This document shows, one piece after another, positions 19,031 to 29,714 of a DNA stretch of 64,000 bases. The translations under genes were made by a program, and so were the position numbers. The notes beneath the pieces were generated by a model. That model made no database searches. It was not told the DNA's origin and was given only the letters and a program-made list of their open reading frames with translations. Positions within the stretch are counted from its first letter, which is position 1. Every line of letters begins with the position of its first letter. The stretch is from contig NZ_JADEYH010000016.1 of assembly GCF_017114865.1 (NCBI RefSeq), positions 1-64,000 of the forward strand, read 5' to 3'. The stretch comes from Streptomyces verrucosisporus (GTDB lineage Bacteria; Actinomycetota; Actinomycetes; Streptomycetales; Streptomycetaceae).

Positions 19031-20200
19031 CTACGACAGCCCGGCGCCGCGGGCGCGCTCCACGGCCGGGCCGATGGCGGCTGCCACGGCGTCCACGTCC
19101 GCCCTGGTGGAGGTGTGGCCCAGCGAGAAGCGCAGGGTGCCCCGGGCCAGCTCCGGGTCGGTGCCCGTGGCCAGCAGGACGTGGCTGGGCTGGGCGACGC
19201 CGGCGGTGCAGGCCGACCCGGTGGAGCACTCGATGCCCTGGGCGTCCAGCAGGAGCAGCAGCGAGTCTCCCTCGCAGCCGGGGAAGGAGAAGTGAGCGTT
19301 GGCGGGCAGCCGGCCGGCCGGATCGGGGTCGCCGCCCAGGACGGCGTCCGGCACGGCCTCGCGCACGGCCGCCACCAGCGCGTCCCGCAGCGCGCCGATC
19401 TCGCGGGCGAACTCCTCGCGCCGCCCGGCCGCCAGCCGCGCGGCGACCGCGAAGGCGGCGACGGCGGGTACGTCCAGGGTGCCGGAGCGCACGTCGCGCT
19501 CCTGGCCGCCGCCGTGCAGCAGCGGCGTGGGGGCCCACTGCCTGCCCAGCAGCAGCGCGCCGATGCCGTACGGGCCGCCGATCTTGTGGCCGCTGACCGT
19601 CATCGCGGCCAGATTGGAGGCGGCGAAGTCCACCGGCACCTGGCCTACGGCCTGGACGGCGTCCGCGTGCATCGGGATGCCGAACTCAGCGGCGATCGCG
19701 GCCAGTTCGGCCGTGGGCTGGAGGGTGCCGATCTCGTTGTTGGCCCACATCACGGTGATCAGGGCGATGTCCCCGGGCTTCTCCTCCACCGCCTCGCGCA
19801 GCGCCTCGGGGTGGACCCGCCCCAGGGAGTCGACCGGCAGCCACTGCACCCGGGCACCCTCGTGGTCGGCGAGCCAGTGGACGGCGTCGAGGACCGCGTG
19901 GTGCTCCACGGGGCTGGCCAGGACGCGGGTGCGGGCGGGATCGGCCGCGCGCCGGGCCCAGTACAGGCCCTTGACCGCGAGGTTGTCGGCCTCGGTGCCG
20001 CCGGAGGTGAGAACCACCTCGCTCGGCCGGGCGCCCAGCGCCGCGGCGAGGGCCTCGCGCCCCTCCTCCACCGTGCGGCGGGCCCGCCTTCCTGCCGCGT
20101 GGAGGGAGGAGGCGTTGCCGACGGGGCCGAGCTGGGCGGTCATCGCCTGCACCGCCTCCGGGAGCATGGGGGTGGTGGCGGCGTGGTCAAGGTAGGCCAT
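19031..20200 (-). CDS. Cysteine desulfurase (IscS/NifS family)
   Basis: This is a PLP enzyme of 389 residues that mobilises sulfur from L-cysteine as a persulfide. PLP-binding Lys206 is in SGHKIGG, and the catalytic Cys331 is in the flexible loop ECSTGSACTAG. The start is the ATG at 20200 (MAYLDHAATTP, the canonical beginning); a TTG two codons upstream is in frame. Proximity to mnmA suggests it feeds tRNA thiolation, and it may also serve Fe-S assembly. It lies behind dps but is separated from it by a strong terminator. Confidence 0.95.
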   Translation of the reverse strand: MAYLDHAATTPMLPEAVQAMTAQLGPVGNASSLHAAGRRARRTVEEGREALAAALGARPSEVVLTSGGTEADNLAVKGLYWARRAADPARTRVLASPVEHHAVLDAVHWLADHEGARVQWLPVDSLGRVHPEALREAVEEKPGDIALITVMWANNEIGTLQPTAELAAIAAEFGIPMHADAVQAVGQVPVDFAASNLAAMTVSGHKIGGPYGIGALLLGRQWAPTPLLHGGGQERDVRSGTLDVPAVAAFAVAARLAAGRREEFAREIGALRDALVAAVREAVPDAVLGGDPDPAGRLPANAHFSFPGCEGDSLLLLLDAQGIECSTGSACTAGVAQPSHVLLATGTDPELARGTLRFSLGHTSTRADVDAVAAAIGPAVERARGAGLS

Positions 20201-20235
20201 GGTCAACCGATTCTACGAGCCGCCCGCGCCGGGAC

Positions 20236-20273
20236 GAGAGCGAGGACCGGCCAGTGGACCGGTCCTCGCTCTC
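20236..20273 (-). terminator. dps terminator hairpin
   Basis: A perfect 15-bp stem (GAGAGCGAGGACCGG and its complement) has an 8-base loop. It lies between the dps stop and the cysteine desulfurase start, so it should isolate the two leftward genes. Confidence 0.8.
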
Positions 20274-20307
20274 CCGCCCCGGAAAGCCGTGAGGCGGGCG
20301 GCCGTCC

Positions 20308-20784
20308 TCAGTCGACCTTGTGCTCGGCCTGGAACATCCAGTGGTGCTTCTCGAGGTCGGCGATGATCGCGATGAGGATGTCCTGGGTCACCGGGTCGGG
20401 CTTCTCCGTGGCGTCCATGCGCTCGCGCATCCGGTTCACCACGGAGGCCAGCGCGCCGACCATGACCTCGACGGCCTTGTCGTCCTGGTGCCAGCCGCTG
20501 TCCACCCCGGTGATGCCGCTGCCGGAGGCGAGTGCGGAGGCACGGCCGTCGGGGGCCAGGCCCAGGGCCGCGGCGCGCTCGGCGACGGTGTCGGAGTAGG
20601 TGCGCGCGGTGTCCACGACCTCGTCGAGCTGGAGGTGGATGGAGCGGAACCGCGGGCCGATCACGGTCCAGTGGACCTGCTTGGCCACCAGCGACAGATC
20701 GACCAGGTCCACCAGTGCGCCCTGCAGCGCCTCTCCGACGACCTTGAGGTCCTGGTCGGGCAGTGTGCTCTTCACGGCGTACAT
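20308..20784 (-). CDS. dps: Dps family DNA-binding/ferritin-like protein
   Basis: This is a Dps-type mini-ferritin of 158 residues. The ferroxidase segment KQVHWTVIGPRFRSIHLQLDEVVD carries the conserved His, His, Asp and Glu residues shared between subunits of the dodecamer. It should store iron, detoxify peroxide and compact DNA in stress. AAGGTGG precedes the ATG by 8 bases. Streptomyces have several Dps paralogues, and I cannot tell which one this is. The 290-bp upstream region should contain its promoter, but I see no convincing -35/-10. Confidence 0.93.
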   Translation of the reverse strand: MYAVKSTLPDQDLKVVGEALQGALVDLVDLSLVAKQVHWTVIGPRFRSIHLQLDEVVDTARTYSDTVAERAAALGLAPDGRASALASGSGITGVDSGWHQDDKAVEVMVGALASVVNRMRERMDATEKPDPVTQDILIAIIADLEKHHWMFQAEHKVD

Positions 20785-21005
20785 CCGTTGACCACCTTCA
20801 CTTCTCTCACTGGGGAGCTTTGTCGCGCATGGCGATTTTCGTATTGTTCGTCCCTTTTCAGGCTACCCGTGAAGGGCTCCGCCACTCCCGCGCCGCCGGC
20901 CCCGCCGATCCGGTCGCGCACAGCGTTCGCGCCGGTCACGGCGGGTGCCGGGGCATCGGGGGCGACATCATCACGTGTGCCCCGCGCCGCCCGCCGCATG
21001 CGGAA

Positions 21006-21042
21006 GCGGCCCCGCACCCCTCCGTGAAGGGGGCGGGGCCGC
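21006..21042 (-). terminator. Terminator of thioesterase gene
   Basis: A perfect 10-bp outer stem (GCGGCCCCGC/GCGGGGCCGC) is extended by an inner CCCCT/AGGGG helix with a one-base bulge. It is placed 33 bp past the thioesterase stop. Confidence 0.75.
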
Positions 21043-21074
21043 GGATCGCGCGACGGAGGCGGTCCGGTCCGCGC

Positions 21075-21908
21075 TCAGGCCGGCAGGGCGCGGGCGAGCT
21101 GCCGGGACTGGGCGACCAGCCGGTCCTCGCTGTCCCAGACGTCGGCGTCCTCCTCCAGGAAGCCGCCGGCCAGATTGCGGGTGGTGACCGCCACCCGCAC
21201 CGGCCCGGGGGCCGGACGGCGGCGGACGTGGACGGTCAGCTCCACCGTCGGCACCCAGCCGGACAGGCCCAGCTCGAAGGCGGTGGGCGGCAGAGCGTCC
21301 ACCGCCAGCAGCAGGGAGAGCGGGTCGTGGTCGCGGCCGTCGGCCAGCCCGAACCAGCCGCGCATCTCGCCGCGCCCGCTGGGGGCGCCGACCGCCCAGC
21401 CGACGGTGGCCGGGTCCAGGCGCAGGTCGATCTGGTGGGTGATGGGCGGGACGGCGGACGGGTCCATGCCGTCCCTGGCCCCGAGGCAGCTCTCGTAGGG
21501 CGGGATCTGCGGCGGCTTGGCGCTGGTGCGGACGTCGTCGGGCAGCGCGGCCAGGTCCCCGTAGCCCGCCAGCACACGGATGCGCTCGACCTCCCGCCCT
21601 TCCTCGTCCCGCTGGAGCAGGGAGGCGGCGCCGGTGGACAGGGTGCGGCCGGCGCGCACGGCGGTGGTGCGTACGGTCGCCGGGCCGGGCCGGGAGGCGG
21701 TGAGGTAGTGCGCGGTGATGGTGAAGGGGTCGGGGTGCGGCAGTGCGTCGCCGAGGGCCCGGCCGAGCAGGGCCAGCAGGTAGCCGCCGTTGACGGCGTG
21801 CCCGATGGTCCACTGGGCGGAGAGGTCGGCGCCGTAGACGCCCTCCCCCTGTGCTGTGACGGCCGTGTCGCGATCGAACGCGCTGGTACCGATGGTTGCC
21901 TCGGTCAT
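21075..21908 (-). CDS. Acyl-CoA thioesterase, double-hotdog (TesB-like)
   Basis: The 277-residue protein has the TesB/thioesterase-like superfamily layout: an N-terminal hotdog (WTIGHAVNGGYLLALLGRAL...TITAHYL) and a C-terminal hotdog (HDPLSLLLAVDALPPTAFELG...VPTVELTVHVRRRPAPG...DVWDSEDRLVAQSRQLA). It should hydrolyse acyl-CoA esters, chain length unknown. It is a single-gene unit bounded by a terminator. The ATG at 21908 is preceded only by a weak ribosome binding site. Confidence 0.85.
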   Translation of the reverse strand: MTEATIGTSAFDRDTAVTAQGEGVYGADLSAQWTIGHAVNGGYLLALLGRALGDALPHPDPFTITAHYLTASRPGPATVRTTAVRAGRTLSTGAASLLQRDEEGREVERIRVLAGYGDLAALPDDVRTSAKPPQIPPYESCLGARDGMDPSAVPPITHQIDLRLDPATVGWAVGAPSGRGEMRGWFGLADGRDHDPLSLLLAVDALPPTAFELGLSGWVPTVELTVHVRRRPAPGPVRVAVTTRNLAGGFLEEDADVWDSEDRLVAQSRQLARALPA

Positions 21909-21965
21909 GGCAGTACACGGTACAGGCTTTTATTACCGGCTAGTAGCCAAGTCTCGGCACGCCTC

Positions 21966-22631
21966 TCACGCCTCCCCCTCGCTCTCCTCGGTCCGCCGGC
22001 TGCGGCGGTACCAGGCCCTCGGTGCGCGCCAGTTGTAGCGCAGGGCCAGCAGCCGCAGGACGAAGGCGAGGGCGGCCGCCGCTCCGCTGGTCACCCCGTT
22101 CAGCTCCCCGGCCCTGATCAGCAGCGCCACGGCCGTCGCCCCGACGACGGCCGGCACGGCGTAGACCTCCCGGTCCCAGCGCAGCAGCGAGGGCACCTCG
22201 TTGGCCAGGACGTCGCGCAGCACGCCGCCGCCGGCGGCCGTGGCCAGCCCCATGACGACCGAGGCGGTCAGGCCGAGCCCGTAGGCGTGCGCCTTGACCG
22301 TACCGGTGACGCAGAACAGGCCGAGCCCGGCCGCGTCGAAGACCATCACCGCCCGGTTGATCCGCTCCACCTGCGGGTGGAGGAAGAAGACCAGCACCGT
22401 GGCGGCCAGCGGGGTCAGCAGATAGCCGAGGTCGGTGAAGGCGGCCGGGGGCACCGCCCCGATCACCAGGTCCCTGAAGAGCCCGCCGCCCAGCCCGGTG
22501 ACCGAGGCGAGCAGCGCCATGCCGACGACGTCGAAGTTCTTGCGGACGGCGAGCAGCGCGCCGGAGACGGCGAAGACGAAGATCCCGGCCAGGTCGAGCC
22601 AGTGCTGGACGGAAGGGGTGAACAGATCCAC
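21966..22631 (-). CDS. TRIC family (trimeric intracellular cation channel-type) membrane protein
   Basis: The 221-residue protein has about seven hydrophobic helices and the internal duplication of the family: GLGGGLFRDLVIG in the first half and ATAAGGGVLRDVLANEVP in the second, both containing the GGGxxRD signature. Prokaryotic TRIC proteins form trimeric monovalent-cation channels. A charged tail (RRSRRTEESEGEA) ends the protein. It lies downstream of the oligopeptide transport operon, with a hairpin at 22661-22705 between them. Confidence 0.88.
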   Translation of the reverse strand: MDLFTPSVQHWLDLAGIFVFAVSGALLAVRKNFDVVGMALLASVTGLGGGLFRDLVIGAVPPAAFTDLGYLLTPLAATVLVFFLHPQVERINRAVMVFDAAGLGLFCVTGTVKAHAYGLGLTASVVMGLATAAGGGVLRDVLANEVPSLLRWDREVYAVPAVVGATAVALLIRAGELNGVTSGAAAALAFVLRLLALRYNWRAPRAWYRRSRRTEESEGEA

Positions 22632-22660
22632 CCCCCGGTTGTAACAGGTCCCCCAAGCGC

Positions 22661-22705
22661 CGCATCGCCCGCCTCCGCGCCCATCGGCGGGAGGCGGGCG
22701 GTGCG
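22661..22705 (-). terminator. Terminator of oligopeptide ABC operon
   Basis: There are 16-base arms with one mismatch (CGCATCGCCCGCCTCC against GGAGGCGGGCGGTGCG) and a 13-base loop. It is positioned between the last ABC gene and the TRIC gene. Confidence 0.65.
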
Positions 22706-22751
22706 GGGGCGCTACGCGGCGTCCGGGGAGCCGGAGGGTGCGGCGCGCGGC

Positions 22752-23872
22752 TCACTCGGCCGCGGTCGCGGCCTTCTCCGTCTTCACGGCCCCGGCCTCA
22801 GCCGGCCCGGCGTGCCCGGCGTGCCCGCCGTGCTCCTCGTGGCCGGCCGGGACGACCTGGGCCGCGTTGTGCGTGGGGCTGATCCGGCCGTCGGCTATCT
22901 CCTCGGCCCAGTGGCAGGCCACCCTGTGGCCGCCGCCCAGATCACGCAGTTCGGGCCGGTCGGTGGTGCAGAGCGTGTCCTGCTTCCACGGGCAGCGGGT
23001 GTGGAAGCGGCAGCCCGCCGGCGGGTTCGCCGGGGAGGGCAGGTCGCCGGTGAGCAGGATGCGCTCGCGGTTGTCCTCGACCTCCGGGTCGGGCACCGGC
23101 ACGGCCGACATCAGCGCCCGGGTGTACGGGTGCCGGGGCTCGGCGTACAGCATGTCGCTGGGCGCCTCCTCCACCAGCGAGCCCAGGTACATCACCCCGA
23201 CGACGTCGGAGATGTGCCGCACCACGGCCAGGTCGTGGGCGATGACCACGTACGTCAGCCCCATCTCCTGCTGGAGCTCCTCCAGCAGGTTGATCACCTG
23301 CGCCTGGATGGAGACGTCCAGCGCGGAGACCGGCTCGTCGCAGATGATCACGTCCGGTTCCAGGACCAGCGCACGGGCGATGCCGATGCGCTGGCGCTGC
23401 CCGCCGGAGAACTCGTGCGGGTAGCGGGAGAGCGCGCCCGCCGGCAGCCCGACCCTCGCCAGGATCTTCCGGATCCTCTCGCGGCGCTCCTCCTGGTCGG
23501 CGCCGATGCCGTGGGCCTCCATGCCCTCGGAGAGGATCGACTCGATGTTCTGCCGGGGATTGAGGCTGCCCAGCGGGTCCTGGAAGACCATCTGGAGCCG
23601 GCGGCGGAAGCGGCGCATCTCCTCGTCCGGCAGCTTCGCCAGATCGGTGCCGTCGAAGACGACCTCGCCGTCGGTGATGTCCACCAGCCGCAGGACCGCC
23701 CGGCCCAGCGTGGTCTTGCCGCAGCCCGACTCGCCCACCAGGCCGTACGTCTGGCCGGGCTCGACGGAGAGCGACACGCCGTCGACGGCGTAGACGTGGC
23801 CGACCGTGCGGTCGAAGAGGATGCCCTTCTTCACCGGGAAGTGGACCTTCACACCGTTCAGTTGGAGCAGGC

Positions 23873-23876
<4 letters not shown>
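22752..23876 (-). CDS. Oligopeptide/dipeptide ABC transporter ATPase, DppF/OppF type
   Basis: This is the second ATPase of a peptide importer (374 residues). Walker A is GESGCGKTT, the signature is FSGGQRQRIGIARAL, Walker B is VIICDEPVSALD, and the C-terminal oligo_HPY region has the Cys-rich CRFHTRCPWKQDTLC motif. After the normal end there is a His/Gly/Ala-rich tail (GHEEHGGHAGHAG...) of unknown use. Its ATG overlaps the DppD stop (ATGA). Confidence 0.95.
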
Positions 23877-25021
<1,145 letters not shown>

Positions 25022-25025
25022 GTGA

Positions 25026-25979
25026 TCAACTCCGCAGTTTCGGGTCGAGAGCTTCCCGCATCGCCTCGCCCAGCAGGGTGAAGCCGAGCGCGGTGATGAT
25101 GATCCCCAGCGCGGGGTAGACCGCGAGCATCGGTGCGCTGTCGAAGTAGCTCTGCGCCTGGGCCAGCATGACTCCCCACTCCGGTTCGGCTGCGTCGGGG
25201 TTTCCCAGGCCGAGGTAGGACAGCGCCGCCGCCTCGATGATGGCGGTGGCCAGGCTCAGAGTGGCCTGGACGATCACCGGGCTCAGCGAGTTGGGCAGCA
25301 CATGACCGAGCGCGATGCGCCGCTTGCGCACCCCGAGGGCCTGGGCGGCCAGCACGTAGTCCGAGCCGCCCTGCGCCAGCATGGCACCGCGCAGCAGCCG
25401 GGCGAAGATGGGGATCTGCACCACGCCCACCGCGATCATCACGGTGGTCAGGGACTGGCCCAGGACCGCCGCGACGGAGACGGCCAGCAGCAGCGAGGGC
25501 AGCGCCAGCATGATGTCGATGACGCGCATCACGGCGGTGTCGATCCGGCGGCCGGTCTTGCCGCCCAGCACCAGGGCTGCGCCCGAGGCGCCGCCGACCA
25601 GCGCGCCGACGGTGAAGCCCAGGAGCGTGGCGACGATGCCGACCAGCAGGGTCTGGCGGGCTCCCACCAGCATCCGGGAGAACTCGTCACGGGCCAGATG
25701 GTCCAGGCCGAGCCAGTTCTCGGCGCGGGGGCCGACGAAGACGTTCTGGTTGGTGAGGACCTCGCCCCGCCACAGCTGCGCGGTGGGGCTGTACGGGGCG
25801 ACCCACGGGCCCACGATCGCGACCACCACGAACACGCCGATGATGCACGCGCCGATCATGGCCATCTTGCTGGCCTTCAGCCTGCGCCAGGCCTCGACCC
25901 ACAGACTGGCGCCCGTGGAGGTCTCGGTGGAGGCGGTCAGCTCGGCAAGCCGGTCGATCTTGTCGGTCTTGGTGCTCAT
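25026..25979 (-). CDS. Oligopeptide/dipeptide ABC transporter permease, DppC type
   Basis: This is an inner-membrane permease of 317 residues. It has the N-terminal extension and first helix typical of DppC/OppC (MAMIGACIIGVFVVVAIVGPWVAPY), five further helices and the EAA loop (EAAALSYLGLGNPDAAEPEWG). The ATG overlaps the DppB-type stop by one base (TGATG). The upstream open frame is non-coding extension. Together with DppB it forms the translocation channel. Confidence 0.95.
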   Translation of the reverse strand: MSTKTDKIDRLAELTASTETSTGASLWVEAWRRLKASKMAMIGACIIGVFVVVAIVGPWVAPYSPTAQLWRGEVLTNQNVFVGPRAENWLGLDHLARDEFSRMLVGARQTLLVGIVATLLGFTVGALVGGASGAALVLGGKTGRRIDTAVMRVIDIMLALPSLLLAVSVAAVLGQSLTTVMIAVGVVQIPIFARLLRGAMLAQGGSDYVLAAQALGVRKRRIALGHVLPNSLSPVIVQATLSLATAIIEAAALSYLGLGNPDAAEPEWGVMLAQAQSYFDSAPMLAVYPALGIIITALGFTLLGEAMREALDPKLRS

Positions 25980-26983
25980 CAGTGCACCCGCACTCTCGGG
26001 TCGATAAGGCTGTAGGCGAGGTCGACCAGCAGGTTGACGACGACGTACGCGGCCGCGATGAACATGATGAAGCCCACCAGGACCGGGTAGTCCCGCTCGT
26101 CGATGGCGGTCTTGATGAACGAGCCGATGCCGCCGAAGGCGAAGACCGACTCGGTGAGCACCGCACCCGACAGCAGACCGCCGGTGAGCAGGCCGATGGC
26201 GGTGACGATCGGCAGCAGCGCGTTGCGCAGCACATGGCGGCCGCGCACCACCTGGCGGCTCAGACCCTTGGACTCGGCGGTGCGCACGTAGTCCTCGCCG
26301 AGCACCTCCAGGACACTGGCCCGGGTCATACGGGTGATGATGGCCAGCGGGATCGAGGAGAGCGCCAGGGCGGGGAGCACCAAGTGCCTCGCCGCGTCCC
26401 AGGCCGCGTCGAACTCGCCGGTGAGGATGCCGTCCAGGACGTAGAAGCCGGTGACCTCGGTTGCGTCGATGCCGGTGGTCTGGCGGCCGAAGCTGGGGAA
26501 CCAGCCGAGCTGGACGGCGAAGACCGCCTTGAGCAGGAAGGCCAGGAAGAACACCGGAATGCAGATGCCCACCAGGGAGCCGGAGACCGCGGTGACGTCC
26601 AGCCAGCTGCCGCGCCGGCGGGCGGCGAAGTAGCCCAGCGGGATACCGACGGCGATGGCGATGATCATGGCCGAGATGCCGAGCTCCACCGTGGCCGGGA
26701 ACGCCCGGGTGAACTCGTCCCACACCGGCTGACCGGTCTGGGTGGAGACTCCCAGGTCCAGCTCGGACAGCCGCTTGAGGAAGCGGCCGTACTGGACCCA
26801 CACGGGCTGGTCGAGCCCGAGGGCCGCCTCGATGCGGGCCCTGTCCGCCTCGGTCGCACGCTCGCCGAGCATGGCCGCAGCGGGTCCGCCGGGCAGCCGG
26901 TTCAGCCAGATGAACAGCAGAACGGACAGGCCCAGCAGGGTGGGTATCAGTTGGAGCAGTCTTCGTACGACGAGACGCAACAC
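25979..26983 (-). CDS. Oligopeptide/dipeptide ABC transporter permease, DppB type
   Basis: The 334-residue permease begins with the family hallmark MLRLVVRRLLQLIPTLLGLS and has six helices, with the binding-protein-dependent transport loop near residues 190-240 (RTAESKGLSRQVVRGRHVLRNA). The GTG at 26983 is preceded by AAAGGGG. It is the first permease of the operon, 90 bp after the substrate-binding protein gene, and a large hairpin sits in that gap. Confidence 0.95.
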   Translation of the reverse strand: MLRLVVRRLLQLIPTLLGLSVLLFIWLNRLPGGPAAAMLGERATEADRARIEAALGLDQPVWVQYGRFLKRLSELDLGVSTQTGQPVWDEFTRAFPATVELGISAMIIAIAVGIPLGYFAARRRGSWLDVTAVSGSLVGICIPVFFLAFLLKAVFAVQLGWFPSFGRQTTGIDATEVTGFYVLDGILTGEFDAAWDAARHLVLPALALSSIPLAIITRMTRASVLEVLGEDYVRTAESKGLSRQVVRGRHVLRNALLPIVTAIGLLTGGLLSGAVLTESVFAFGGIGSFIKTAIDERDYPVLVGFIMFIAAAYVVVNLLVDLAYSLIDPRVRVH

Positions 26984-27013
26984 CCCGCGATGCCCCTTTC
27001 TTGGTCCTCATGG

Positions 27014-27059
27014 GCAGGTCCGCCCGGCCACTTCGGATGCCGTGGCCGGGCGGACCTGC
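27014..27059 (-). promoter_or_regulatory. Intercistronic hairpin between binding protein and permease genes
   Basis: This is a perfect 18-bp stem (27014-27031 with 27042-27059) and a 10-base loop. In this position such structures act as partial terminators or 3'-end stabilisers, giving more binding protein than permease. That role is inferred. Confidence 0.7.
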
Positions 27060-27073
27060 GCGCGGTCATGCGT

Positions 27074-28741
27074 TTACTTGAAGGAGACCTCGGCGAAGTT
27101 CTCCTGCGTCAGCGGGGAGACCTTCGGGGGGTTGACGTCCTTGGCGAACGCGATGGACGGCGGGGAGGAGGAGACCGGGACGCCCGGGATGTACTCCATG
27201 ATGGCCTCGTTGGCCTTCTTGTACAGCTCCACCCGCTTGGCGACGTCCGGCTCGGCGCTGGATCCCTTCACCGCGTCGAAGACCTTGTCGTCGCGGAAGC
27301 CCCACTGCTTGTCGTAGCCGGCGAACCAGGTGCCGATGAAGTTGTAGGCGTCGTTGAAGTCACCGGTCCAGCCCAGCAGGTGCAGGTCGCAGGTGCCGGC
27401 CTCGGTGGCGTCGATGTAGTCCGGGGCCCACTTCATGGGCTTGGGCTCGACGGTGACGCCGGCCTTCTCCAGGTCGGCCTTCATCAGCTCGAACATGTCG
27501 GCCGGGGCGGGCATGTACGGGCGGGTGACCTCGGTCGGGTAGCAGAAGGTGACCTTCAGCTTCTCCTCGCCGGCCTTCTCCAGCAGGTCCTTGGCCTTGT
27601 CCGTGTCGAACTCGTAAGTGGCGACCTTGTCCGAGTGGCCGTCGACGGTGTCCGGCATGAACTGGGTGGCCACCACGCCGCCCTCGGGCAGCTGCGTCTT
27701 GACGATGTTCTCGCGGTCGATGGCGTGGGTGATCGCCTGACGGACGTCCTTCTTCTTCAGGGCCTTGTTCGCCTCCTGCGACATGCCCATGTAGAAGATG
27801 TTGAACACGCCGCGGACCGGGACCTGGAAGCCATCCTTCTCCAGGGTCTTCACGTCCGAGGGCGCGACCAGGTCGTAGCCGTGGATGTTGCCGGCCTGCA
27901 GCGCCTGGCGGCGCGCGGACTCCTCGGCGATGGTGCGGAAGACCAGCTTCTCGACGCCGGCCTTCTCACCCCAGTAGTCGTCGAACCGCTCGAGGGTGAC
28001 TTCCTTGTTGCCCTTGTCCCACTCGGTGATCCGGAAGGGACCGGTGCCCGCGACGGTACCGGCCTCCTGGCTGTAGTCGGGGTAGGAGATGGCGTCGCCC
28101 TCGCCGCTCAGCTCCTGCTTCTTGTAGGCGTCGATGGCCTTCGGGGAGTGGATGGCCAGCGCCTGGAGCGAGAAGCCGCCGGGGAGGTTGGCGGTGGACT
28201 CGTGCACGCTGATGACGGCGGTGTGCTCGTCCTTCGCCTCGCAGCCCTTGTAGTTGGCCTCGGGCGTGTCCTTGCTCTCGTTCTCGGCGAAGCCGCCGAA
28301 GATCTTCTGCCAGTAGTAGGAGACAGCGCTCTCCTGGTACGTACCGGTCCAGTTGAACCAGTGGTCGTAGTTCTTGCACACCGCCTCGGCGGTGAGCTTC
28401 TCGCCGTCGTGGAACTCCACGCCCTTGCGGAGGTTGAAGGTCCACTCGGTGCCGGTCTCGTCGGCGTCCCACGACTCGGCCAGGCCACCGACCAGCTCGG
28501 TGCCGCCCGGCTCGTGCTCGATCAGCGCCTCGAAGGCCTGGCGGGTGACCCGGAACGTCTCACCGTCACTGGCCAGCGCCGGGTCCAGAGAGCCCGGGTC
28601 TCCGGCGGCGCCGAAGACGAAGGTCTCCCCGCCCTTGCCTTCGTCCTTCTCGCCTCGTTCACTGGCACATCCAGTGGCGATCACACCAACCGCGAGGGTC
28701 GCCGCGATCGTCTGGACGACCCTGGAACCGGTTATTCGCAT
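27074..28741 (-). CDS. Peptide ABC transporter substrate-binding lipoprotein
   Basis: This is an SBP_bac_5 family protein of 555 residues that captures peptides outside the membrane for the ABC importer encoded next. It has a signal sequence ending in GVIATGCAS, a lipobox with the lipidated Cys. The domain runs from FVFGAAGDPGSLDPALASDGE through WTFNLRKGVEFHDGEKLTAEAV and GTGPFRITEWDKGNKEVTLERFDDYWG. GAGGTGG precedes the ATG. It is the first gene of the operon. The 205-bp upstream region must carry the promoter, but I see no convincing consensus. Confidence 0.96.
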   Translation of the reverse strand: MRITGSRVVQTIAATLAVGVIATGCASERGEKDEGKGGETFVFGAAGDPGSLDPALASDGETFRVTRQAFEALIEHEPGGTELVGGLAESWDADETGTEWTFNLRKGVEFHDGEKLTAEAVCKNYDHWFNWTGTYQESAVSYYWQKIFGGFAENESKDTPEANYKGCEAKDEHTAVISVHESTANLPGGFSLQALAIHSPKAIDAYKKQELSGEGDAISYPDYSQEAGTVAGTGPFRITEWDKGNKEVTLERFDDYWGEKAGVEKLVFRTIAEESARRQALQAGNIHGYDLVAPSDVKTLEKDGFQVPVRGVFNIFYMGMSQEANKALKKKDVRQAITHAIDRENIVKTQLPEGGVVATQFMPDTVDGHSDKVATYEFDTDKAKDLLEKAGEEKLKVTFCYPTEVTRPYMPAPADMFELMKADLEKAGVTVEPKPMKWAPDYIDATEAGTCDLHLLGWTGDFNDAYNFIGTWFAGYDKQWGFRDDKVFDAVKGSSAEPDVAKRVELYKKANEAIMEYIPGVPVSSSPPSIAFAKDVNPPKVSPLTQENFAEVSFK

Positions 28742-28946
28742 GTTCCACCTCAGGGGTCGGTGACGGTTTGACTGCTGGTCGCCCGAACAGTACTGCGCCC
28801 AACCATCGGTGTGAACTGTCCGCATGTCGGTGATATAGACCTGAGACCCTGGCGCCCGAAACAGCGACAGTGCAGGTCAAAGCATTGATACCGGACGAAA
28901 CCACCGGTCGCCGACGGGGCGGGGCCCGGCGCCGCGGGGCGCCTTG

Positions 28947-29714
28947 TCAGTAGGGGCGGGGGTAGCCGTAGCCGTGTCCGGGGGCCGCCGCCGGGGCGGC
29001 GGCGTGGGCGTCGCGGTCGAAGAACGGGCGGGAGTTGGCCCGCAGCCACATGGCGACCGGATCGTACTCGTCCGACATCGACACCGTGGAGACCGCCAGT
29101 CCGTCCGGCACCGCGGCCACCGACTGCCGCATCATCGAGCGCACCGACTCCACCGCCTGTGGCGCGGAGTCGTACAGGTCGAGTCCGATCACCAGCCGCG
29201 GCGCGCCCAGGGCGGGCTGCACCCAGGCCCGGCGCAGGGTTCGCACGGCGGGTGTGCGGTGGGCGTTGTGCACCAGCTGGGCATAGAAGTGCGGTACGTC
29301 CACGGTCGGTTCGCCGATGCGCAGCGGCCCGGCCGGCAGCCTCTCCAGCCCGCCCGCGATCCGGCGCAGGTCCAGCCAGGGGATGCCGACGCCGCCGCCG
29401 GGCGCGTGCGGGTTGAGCCACAGCCCCCAGCGGTCGGGGAAGAGGGCGGCGGCGATGTCGCGTCCGCCGACCACCTCGTGGGCCCTGGTCCAGCCGGAGG
29501 CCGTCAGCTCGTGCGCGGAGGTCACACAGGGCGCGTAGCCGTGCCCGGCGACCTCCATGTTCCCGTACTGGGCGTCGGGGGAGCCGGCCTGACCGTGCCA
29601 GAGCAGCATCCACACCCGGCCGGAGGCGAGGGCGCCCAACAGCGCTTCATAGGTGTCGTACCGCCCGGGCGCCACCTGCCGCAGCAGCTGCTCAACGCTT
29701 CCACCCGCGCTCAC
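28947..29714 (-). CDS. SseB-like (enhanced serine sensitivity) protein A
   Basis: The 255-residue protein is related to SseB, whose overproduction in E. coli causes sensitivity to serine. It has an N-terminal SseB-like half (YEALLGALASGRVWMLLWHGQ...SAHEL) and a C-terminal domain ending DPVAMWLRANSRPFFDRD, shared with the neighbour at 29879-30658. A Pro/Gly/Tyr-rich tail follows. The mechanism of SseB is not established. The GTG start follows AAGGGG by roughly ten bases. It lies downstream of its paralogue with a 164-bp gap. Confidence 0.7.
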   Translation of the reverse strand: MSAGGSVEQLLRQVAPGRYDTYEALLGALASGRVWMLLWHGQAGSPDAQYGNMEVAGHGYAPCVTSAHELTASGWTRAHEVVGGRDIAAALFPDRWGLWLNPHAPGGGVGIPWLDLRRIAGGLERLPAGPLRIGEPTVDVPHFYAQLVHNAHRTPAVRTLRRAWVQPALGAPRLVIGLDLYDSAPQAVESVRSMMRQSVAAVPDGLAVSTVSMSDEYDPVAMWLRANSRPFFDRDAHAAAPAAAPGHGYGYPRPY

